The notes under the pieces were generated by a model, which saw only the letters and a list, made by a program, of their open reading frames with translations, had not been told where the DNA came from and ran no database searches. A stretch of DNA of 47,849 nucleotides from positions 1 through 47,849 of the forward strand of contig JAKPTZ010000014.1 of the NCBI GenBank assembly GCA_029555025.1, in the 5' to 3' direction. Shown one piece after another: positions 25,851-33,000 of this stretch; position 1 is the stretch's first letter, and each line of letters begins with the position of its first letter. The position numbers and the translations under genes were made by a program. This DNA is from Deltaproteobacteria bacterium (GTDB lineage Bacteria; Myxococcota_A; UBA9042; DTJE01).

Positions 25851-25881
25851 CGCGTTGCGAAAAAATTTCTGTCGCAACGCG
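25851..25881. promoter_or_regulatory. Perfect 10-bp inverted repeat upstream of the E2-like gene
   Basis: CGCGTTGCGA (25851-25860) and TCGCAACGCG (25872-25881) are exact reverse complements around an 11-base AT-rich loop. It lies 71-101 bp upstream of the ATG at 25952. TTAATTTT follows on the + strand, so a rho-independent hairpin is possible, but no + gene ends nearby. An operator or 5' leader hairpin is more likely. Confidence 0.5.
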
Positions 25882-25951
25882 TTAATTTTCAGTTTTCAAA
25901 AACGGCAGTTGTGATTTACTACATCCGACACAAGTCACCCGCGGGGGAATC

Positions 25952-26812
25952 ATGGGTTACGTTCCAGTCACGAAGCTTGAAGGTGTTTCCGTTTTCCGCA
26001 AGGCGGCCATGGGTACATGGCAGACATGCAAGGATCCCCAGGTTTATTCCATCATGGAAGTCGATGTCACCGACATCATCCCGATGATGGAGGAATACGG
26101 CAAGGAACACGGCGCGAAGATCACGTTCTCGCACGTCGTCGGCAAGGCAATCACCTATTGCCTGCTTCGGCGCCCGGAAATCAACGGCTTTCTGCGCGGC
26201 AGCCGGATCTGGCTTCGCAAGGATGTCCGGCTGAACTATCTGGTCAACATTCCGGGGGAAGGCGCCGAAAAGGTGAAGAAGGCGACGCTTTCGACCACCG
26301 CGATTCCCGACTGCGAAACAAGGACGATTGCCGGCATCGCCCAGGAGCTTTCGGCAAGGGCCGAAGTCGTACGCCAGCAGAAGGACCCGGAAATCAAGAA
26401 GAACATGGACATGTGGAAGGTCATCCCGTGGTGGATGATGAAGTATTACCTGTCCTTCGCGTCATGGCTGATTTACGGCCTGAACATCAACATCCCCGGA
26501 ATCCCGAAGGATCCCTTCGGCTCCGTGATGATTACCAACATCGGCACGATGGGCATCGGGCCGACGTGGGCGCCACTGGTTCCATATTCACGTGTTCCGC
26601 TTCTGATAACGCTGTGCTCGGCGGCCAAGAAGGCATGGGTCGTGAACGACGAAATCAAGATTCGCACGATACTGCCCGTCTGCATCACTTACGACCACAG
26701 GTTCATGGACGGCGCCCAGGCATCCCAGATGTTCGCGGACTTCCATGAATGTTTCCGCAAGCCCCAGGAACTGCTTTTTGCCGGACCGGCGACCGAAAAC
26801 GTCAAGAAGTAG
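25952..26812 (+). CDS. Stand-alone 2-oxoacid dehydrogenase E2-type acyltransferase domain protein
   Basis: The 286-residue protein matches the catalytic domain of dihydrolipoyl acyltransferases: FSHVVGKAITYCLLRRPEIN, FGSVMITNIGTMGI and the active-site block YDHRFMDG (His249, Asp253). It has no lipoyl domain, no E1/E3-binding domain, and no E1 or E3 genes nearby. It also carries an insertion of about 30 residues rich in Trp, Met and Tyr (KVIPWWMMKYYLSFASWLIYG) before the FGSV strand, which could touch the membrane. The chemistry may therefore be acyl transfer (CAT/E2 fold) in another context; the substrate is unknown. The start is set by GGGGGA five bases upstream. An inverted repeat upstream suggests its own regulation. 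Confidence 0.85.
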   Translation: MGYVPVTKLEGVSVFRKAAMGTWQTCKDPQVYSIMEVDVTDIIPMMEEYGKEHGAKITFSHVVGKAITYCLLRRPEINGFLRGSRIWLRKDVRLNYLVNIPGEGAEKVKKATLSTTAIPDCETRTIAGIAQELSARAEVVRQQKDPEIKKNMDMWKVIPWWMMKYYLSFASWLIYGLNINIPGIPKDPFGSVMITNIGTMGIGPTWAPLVPYSRVPLLITLCSAAKKAWVVNDEIKIRTILPVCITYDHRFMDGAQASQMFADFHECFRKPQELLFAGPATENVKK

Positions 26813-26934
26813 GCGATCGGGCTGGCCAGATCGGCCCACACTCCCGGCACGGATACGAATCATCCAGACACGTCCCGGAATCATCCCGACAGGGGCAGGG
26901 ATTGTCACGGCGCGTCGCGATATCAACCCGCGAT

Positions 26935-27480
26935 TCAATCGCACCGGTCGATGAAATCCAGGACGGCCTGAAGCTGGTTCGAAAAGGCCCAGTCGAATAC
27001 CTTCAGCTTGTCGGGAACCATCGGAACCCAGGCCCAGTCGGAGTTTTCGCAATCCAGGGTGATGCTGTCGGAAGGGGCCTCGGCCCAGAAAAGCAGGGAA
27101 AGGTACGGAACACCGTTCGGAAGCACCCTGGCACCGGAACCGATGTACCTTACGGTGACCGAAAGACCCGTTTCTTCAAGGATTTCTCGGATCATGCCCT
27201 CTTCTGCGCTTTCGCCAATCTCGTAGTGGCCGGAAGGAAGGCTCCACCGCCCCTCGCATGGAGGAATGGTCCGCTTCAGAAGCAGAACGCGATCACGATG
27301 GACAAGGATACAGGCGGCGACGGGAATCGGGTTCACATGTTCGGCCAAGGCGTCTTCCCCCTTGTCTGGAACAGACCGCACGACCAAATCCGGCAGATCC
27401 GGCCGGATCCCGCTGGCCCGGCCCAGTTCGCTTTTACCACCTGGTCGCAAACCGTTCAACATCTTGCAGTATTGCATCAT
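26935..27480 (-). CDS. Nudix hydrolase
   Basis: The 181-residue protein has a perfect Nudix box G-x5-E-x7-REILEETGL at residues 84-106. This box binds the metal that cleaves a nucleoside diphosphate linked to another moiety. The region before it (IPVAACILVHRDRVLLLKR) and the following strand (YLSLLFWAEAP) fit the fold. The N-terminal ~45 residues contain a single Cys5, so this is not a clear zinc-ribbon NudC type, and the substrate cannot be assigned. Start uncertain: ATG 27480, 27477 and 27462 are in frame and none has a clear ribosome site. It diverges from the GH92 gene 83 bp away. Confidence 0.88.
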   Translation of the reverse strand: MMQYCKMLNGLRPGGKSELGRASGIRPDLPDLVVRSVPDKGEDALAEHVNPIPVAACILVHRDRVLLLKRTIPPCEGRWSLPSGHYEIGESAEEGMIREILEETGLSVTVRYIGSGARVLPNGVPYLSLLFWAEAPSDSITLDCENSDWAWVPMVPDKLKVFDWAFSNQLQAVLDFIDRCD

Positions 27481-27563
27481 TCGACAGGGCGACTTAAACT
27501 GACAGTTGCTGACAATTCCCGCGCAGGCGGGATCGGTTCCGGCGCACTCATGCGGGGTTCTTC

Positions 27564-29987
27564 ATGAAAGTAAGGTCAGTCATCGAATCGGCTTGCAAAT
27601 CGCCGTCCGGCTTCCGCCTGCCGGCTGGGGCAAAGGCCGCTTGGGCCGGGTTGGTGGCGCCCTGCATCCTGGCACTGGCCGCAGTCCTTTGCGGCGGGTG
27701 CGGCGGGGACGGCGGCAGTTCCGACGTCTTCAACGACACCGGCACCGACGCCATCAGCGACACGGTCACCGATCAGGGAACCTGGTGCGACCCCGAACCG
27801 CTTTACGCCGCAGTCGATCCTTCGATCGGCACGGGCGGGGGTGGTTTCTGGGGCGGCGGAAACGGCTTCATGGGCGCGGCCGCGCCTTTCGGGCTGGTCC
27901 GTCCAGGGCCGGACACCCAGGGCGACGGCGACACCTTCGACCCGACGCACCATTCCGGATACTGGTATCACGACCCTTACATCGCCGGCTTCTCGCAGAC
28001 GCACATGCACGGTACTGGCATAACCGCCTATGGGAACTTCATGATTTCCCCGGTGTTCGACCTTAACGCCCCCCTGATGTACGAATCCGAATACCGGCAG
28101 GCCTTCGACAAGGCGACCGAACTCGCGCGTCCCGGCCATTATGAGGTGACTCTTGAATCCGGGGTCACCGCCGAACTGACCGCCACGCCGCGCGTCGCAT
28201 TCCACCGATACCATTTCCCGGACGACGGACGCGAGCCGTGCCTGATGCTGAACATGGGGCACGCCCTGACGATGAACTTCATCATCGAATCCGCCCTGGG
28301 TTTGGACGCAACGACCGGCGCGTTTTCCGGCCATCTTAAACAACTTGGTGGATTTTCCTTTGAAATCGGGGGCCTTACCGTTTGGATCAATGGCCGCCTG
28401 GTCCAGCCTCCATCCCGCGTCATGTCGTGGGACGACAACTTTGGATTCAGGGACGGCAATGCCGGCTGCGTCGGCGCGATGTCCTGCGTGGTCGCGGCAT
28501 GCTGGCCCGCGGGCACGCCGGAGGTCGAAGTCCGTGTCGCGGTTTCGTTCGTGTCCGCCGAAGGCGCCGCCGCGAATCTTGACGCGGAAGGCCAGGAAAC
28601 ATTTGACCAAACCACCAAGAACACCGCCGCGACATGGAAAGGCCTTCTGAACCGCTTCTGCCCGGAAGGCGGAACCCCGGAAGAACTTGAAACATTTGCC
28701 AGCGCGCTTTACCGGGTATTCCTGATGCCGACGCTGGTGACGGACGCGGACGGCTTCTATCCCGCAATGGACAAGACCGCGAAAAAGGTCGATTGGGGCA
28801 CGTATTACAGCGACTTCTCTCTGTGGGACACTTACCGGACCGAACACCCGCTGCTGGCCCTTGTCTATCCCGAACACCAGCGCGACTTCGTGATGTCGAT
28901 GATCCAGATGGCCCGTGACGGCGGGTACCTGCCTCTGTGGCCGTTTGTCAACGGCGAAACCAACATCATGGTCGGGGCGCCGGCGGAAATCGTGGTCGCG
29001 GACAGTTGGCTGAAGGGTGTCGATTTCCCGCATGAAGAAGGCTTCGACCTTGCCCTGCGCACCGCACTGGGCCCGGCCGACGAGGATTCCCAGTTCTTCG
29101 GCCGCGAAGGCATCGAGGAATACCTTGAAAACGGGTGGGTCGCCGCGGATCTTCAGGGCGGATCGGTTTCAAAGACGCTTGAGTACGCGGTTGCCGACAA
29201 CGCCCTTTGCCTGATGGCCAGGGGGCTGGCCCGTACCGACGCCGAAGGCACGCTGTGCGCAAACAGCCAGACCTACCGTAACCTGTGGCACCCCGATCAC
29301 AAGTTCTTCCTGGGCCGCGCGGCCGATGGAACATTCCCCCGCGCCGCCACGTTCGACCCGGCCGCGATCGCCGGGGACGTCCTTGCTGAAAGCAACGGTG
29401 ACTACACAGAAGGAAACCCCTGGCATTACCTGTGGTTCGTGCCACACGACCCGGCCGGACTGATCGAACTTAACGGTGGCGACGAAACATTCGTTTCGCG
29501 GCTTTCAGGCTTCTTCGCCGACTCCGCCGCGGAAGAGGACGGCATCCCGGACGACATCGAACGCAAGGGCGTTTCCCGCCTTTACTACTGGCACGGAAAC
29601 GAGCCCGGGTTGCACACCGCCTACCTCTTCTCGTCGGCCGGGCGCCAGGATCTCGCCTGCCTGACCGTCCGCGACCTGATGACGACGAACTACGGCCCCG
29701 AGCCGGACGACCTTCCCGGCAACGACGACTGCGGCGCCCTGTCCGCCTGGTACGTCTTTTCCGCGATGGGCCTGTACCCGAACGCCGGGACGAACGACTA
29801 CTGGCTCGGGTGTCCCGTGTTTGACCGCATGCGCGTCCGCCTTCCGGGCGGAATCCTTGAAATCGTTGACGAAACTGGCGACTTGGCCGCAACGGGCGCC
29901 AGGCTTGACGGCGAAGCTGTGGGCGGCGGAACAATCACATGGGAAAGCCTGAAGAACGGCGGTGTGCTGTCTTTCGGCGCTGACTGA
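27564..29987 (+). CDS. Secreted GH92 alpha-mannosidase-like glycoside hydrolase
   Basis: The 807-residue protein has a signal-like N-terminus (hydrophobic residues ~26-42, then CGGC46, an imperfect lipobox) and an acidic Asp/Thr linker (SSDVFNDTGTDAISDTVTD). The GH92 catalytic region follows. Family marks include APFGLVRPGPDT, GFSQTHMHGTG, SQTYRNLWHPDHKFFLGR, EGNPWHYLWFVPHDPAG, GNEPGLHTAYLFS, NDDCGALSAWYVFSAMGLYP and FDRMRVRLPGG. GH92 enzymes are calcium-dependent exo-alpha-mannosidases, chiefly acting on alpha-1,2, -1,3, -1,4 or -1,6 linkages; the precise linkage is not predictable here. The start at 27564 has GGGG about 9 bases upstream. There is no polysaccharide-utilisation operon around it, so it may be single-acting. 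Its stop is 21 bp from the convergent beta-helix gene. Confidence 0.93.
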   Translation: MKVRSVIESACKSPSGFRLPAGAKAAWAGLVAPCILALAAVLCGGCGGDGGSSDVFNDTGTDAISDTVTDQGTWCDPEPLYAAVDPSIGTGGGGFWGGGNGFMGAAAPFGLVRPGPDTQGDGDTFDPTHHSGYWYHDPYIAGFSQTHMHGTGITAYGNFMISPVFDLNAPLMYESEYRQAFDKATELARPGHYEVTLESGVTAELTATPRVAFHRYHFPDDGREPCLMLNMGHALTMNFIIESALGLDATTGAFSGHLKQLGGFSFEIGGLTVWINGRLVQPPSRVMSWDDNFGFRDGNAGCVGAMSCVVAACWPAGTPEVEVRVAVSFVSAEGAAANLDAEGQETFDQTTKNTAATWKGLLNRFCPEGGTPEELETFASALYRVFLMPTLVTDADGFYPAMDKTAKKVDWGTYYSDFSLWDTYRTEHPLLALVYPEHQRDFVMSMIQMARDGGYLPLWPFVNGETNIMVGAPAEIVVADSWLKGVDFPHEEGFDLALRTALGPADEDSQFFGREGIEEYLENGWVAADLQGGSVSKTLEYAVADNALCLMARGLARTDAEGTLCANSQTYRNLWHPDHKFFLGRAADGTFPRAATFDPAAIAGDVLAESNGDYTEGNPWHYLWFVPHDPAGLIELNGGDETFVSRLSGFFADSAAEEDGIPDDIERKGVSRLYYWHGNEPGLHTAYLFSSAGRQDLACLTVRDLMTTNYGPEPDDLPGNDDCGALSAWYVFSAMGLYPNAGTNDYWLGCPVFDRMRVRLPGGILEIVDETGDLAATGARLDGEAVGGGTITWESLKNGGVLSFGAD

Positions 29988-30008
29988 AGACCAATTTATA
30001 TCATCTGG

Positions 30009-33000
30009 TTACGGAAGCGGGCCCGCGCTCGCATATTCGGCGCCGGTGAAGCCGGAAAAGTCGATCGCGTCCGACCTGCCCAGCGAGAAGCGAGGCTGGA
30101 TATCCATCGTACCCCAGTAGTTTGCCGTGCAGATAACCTGGCCGGAAGTCGTGGCGGCGGCAAGCTCGGTCGCCTTGACAACCGTGGGAACGTTCGAAAC
30201 CGGGTACATCGCCTTTTCCAGGGTCGTGGTGCCGTAGTAAGAACCCGAATAGTAATCCTGCACCCCGCAATACAGCTTTGTCGCACCGAAGGACTCGATA
30301 TCCAGGAAACTGGCCGAAGAAGCCGACGACGCCGAAAACACCGCCGTTCCGCCCTGTGAACCGGCCGTGATCTGTCCCGTCACATAGTTGCTGCTGCTGT
30401 CGGATTCCGAATATGAGGCCCTGATCCAGTAAATCTTCTGGCCACCCGGAGTACTCCACGCGCTGGACCATTTCGTTCCGTAGTAATCGGAATCGGTGCT
30501 CACGCTCAGGGCCGGCGATGCGACATCAATTCCGGAATCCAGCGAATTCCCATAGATATTGTTACTGGTGATCTGCGGATTCGGGCTTGACGACGACGAA
30601 AGCAGCAGCACGCCGGCCATGTCGTTGAACTTAATGTTGGAATATGACAGCGTTCCGGCCGAGGAGCCCCTGTACCTGACACCGAAAGCACCGTTGTACT
30701 GAATACTGCAGTGATCGATACCGACCGTCGAATTATTCAGGTAAACGCCGTCGCCCCCGTTATTGCGTACCGTACAGTTGGTCAGTCCAACCGAAGTCGT
30801 GCTTGAGCCGAACTGGATGCCGTTTCCCGTGTTGTACTCGACGGTCATCCTGTCGATCGACAGGTTCCTGAACGACTCGACAAGCACGCCGACGCCATTA
30901 TCCCTGGAAAGCCCACCGGAAACCGTCACCGAGTACGAGCCGCTGTTGGACTTCAGCCACAGGCCCTGACCGCCGTTATTCCTGAACGTGCTTGCGGCAA
31001 TCGAGTGCGTTCCAGTCTCAACGGTCAAGCCAACGCGCCCGTTTTCGAATATCGCGTTCTGAATCGTGCTTGTCCCGGCCCCGAAGACCCTGACCTCCTG
31101 GAAACCCTGCGCCACGTCGCCAAGCGTTCCGAACCGGACGGGGTCGCCCGAAGTGCCGTTCACGTTGAAAGTTGAAGCAGACAGGTTCAGGTCGTAGTCC
31201 CCAATTCCGTTTCCATCCTGATCGACAGGCGCAAAAAGCACCTGGGTTCCGGCCCCCACGTTAAGGGTCGTTCCTGCAAACGTCAGATCCCCGGTGACAT
31301 AGATGGTTCCAATCCACGTCGTTTCCGTGGAGATCGTCTCGCCGCCGAAGCAGTTGCCCTTGGACCACCCGGAATCGAACTCCTGGTTGACGAAACCGTG
31401 CAGGTTTGCCGAAGTCGTCGAGCCCAGGCTGACGCGATCAAGCACGTTCGGGAACACCCCGAAGTAGTTGTGCCGCATGTCGATCACTCCGGACTGGGTA
31501 ATGGCCGACACCTCGCGAACCACCCCGGATTCCAGGCTGACCGCCTTGTGCACAGTCGTGGTGCCGTAATAGGAACCGCTGTAGTAATCCGAAACGGTTG
31601 CCACAATGGTCTTCGCGCCGTACGAAGAAACGTCGTACCAGCGCTGGGTCGCGCTGCTGGCTGATGCCATCTCGGTTCCGCTCGATGAATCCTTCCTGAC
31701 CGCACCGCTGACGTAATTGCTGCTGCTGTCGGATTCACTGTACTGCATCTGCACGCGCAGAATCGTCGCATTCGAGGGATTCGTCCACGTGCCGCTTGCC
31801 TTGGTGCCGTACCAGTCGGAATCGGTCGAGACCGTCAAGCCCACATCCCTGATGACCAGCGCGCCTTGAACCGCGTTCCCGACGATATTGTTGTAATTGA
31901 CGACCGGAGATGGATCGGTTGTTGAATCGGTCCAGACCCTGACGCCCTCGTACGCGTTGCCGGAAATGCGGTTCTTTGTTATCAGGCCCGATCCGCCACC
32001 CGAGAACTCGATTCCCGTTGAACCGTTGTCACGAACGAAACCTTGCGACATGTTGAAGGTTCCACCGGTCAAATACGCGCCGCGCCCAACGTTGGCCACG
32101 ATTTCGCACCCGACGGCGTTAAGCGTGCCTGATGTGACCGTCAACCCGTCAGCCGCGTTTTCACGCAGCACGACACGGTTCATCGTGGTATTGGCGGCCG
32201 AAGCGGTCGAACGAAAGCCCTGCTGCCCGAACCGCATGACCGAATCCTCGACCAGGAGATCCTTCTTCGCCTCGAGCGCGACCGACGCATACTCGAACGC
32301 GGCATTGCGAATCTGTGATCCGGCACCCTGGATCAGGATGCGATTCCAGGCACTCGCATGTTTATGTTCGGTTCCGTAAGAAGTGAAAAGAACCGGAAGC
32401 TGCTGTGTCCCGTTGACGATCAGGGTCCCGTTGACGGTGATGTCGTAATCCCCGACCTGGTCACCGTTCTGGTCGATATACACGAACTGCACGCTCGTTC
32501 CGGCAGCCACCGTCAAGGTCTCGTTGACGGGAACGGTCACGTCGCCCGTAATCACGATGGTTCCGGTCCATGTCGTTGTCGTGACGGTTCCGCCGACGTA
32601 CTGAATCGATGTCAGCGTCACGTCCCTGACCATGAAGGACGTCTGGCCGATCGCATCGCGCACTTCCATCTTAATCGAGTACTGGCCGTCGGCCGGATAG
32701 TCCTTGACCACGACCTTTTCAGTTGACCAGTCCGTATCCCAGGTTCCGTCGTTGGTGAAGTCCCAGCGAACCTGAAGATCCGCCGTCGCCGTCTCTGTGT
32801 CCCGGGAAGAGGAAGCATCGACGGTGATCTGCTTGTCGCCGGAAACGACGGCGGTGAAGCTGGCTATCGGCACATCATTTTTTACCTGCAGCCTGACCGA
32901 GCCAAAACCGGACGAGCCGAGATTATCGACCGCCTTGGCCTGAAGCTGCAGTGAGGTGTTGTTCGGGTAACCTTCCGGCACGACGTATGTGAACTCATAT

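Larger units (their letters stand above)
25623..25951. other. Divergent intergenic region without a gene
   Basis: The gap between the toxin-antitoxin operon (-) and the E2-like gene (+) holds no frame I would call a gene. Overlapping minus-strand frames here (e.g. 25589-25822) are Pro/Arg-rich translations of a DNA repeat. It contains the GC-rich 20-bp tandem repeat (25742-25800), the 10-bp inverted repeat (25851-25881), and an AT-rich stretch from 25881 to 25925 that is the likely promoter zone of the + gene. Confidence 0.6.

Noticed and set aside
25589-25877. Minus-strand frames encoding repeated APFDNPG peptides
   Set aside because: They translate the 20-bp DNA repeat, have no ribosome site, and overlap the toxin-antitoxin operator.
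27576-29033. 485-residue open frame opposite the GH92 gene, and similar long frames at 21789-23003, 37629-39014, 3783-5078
   Set aside because: All lie opposite genes with clear families and lack recognisable domains.
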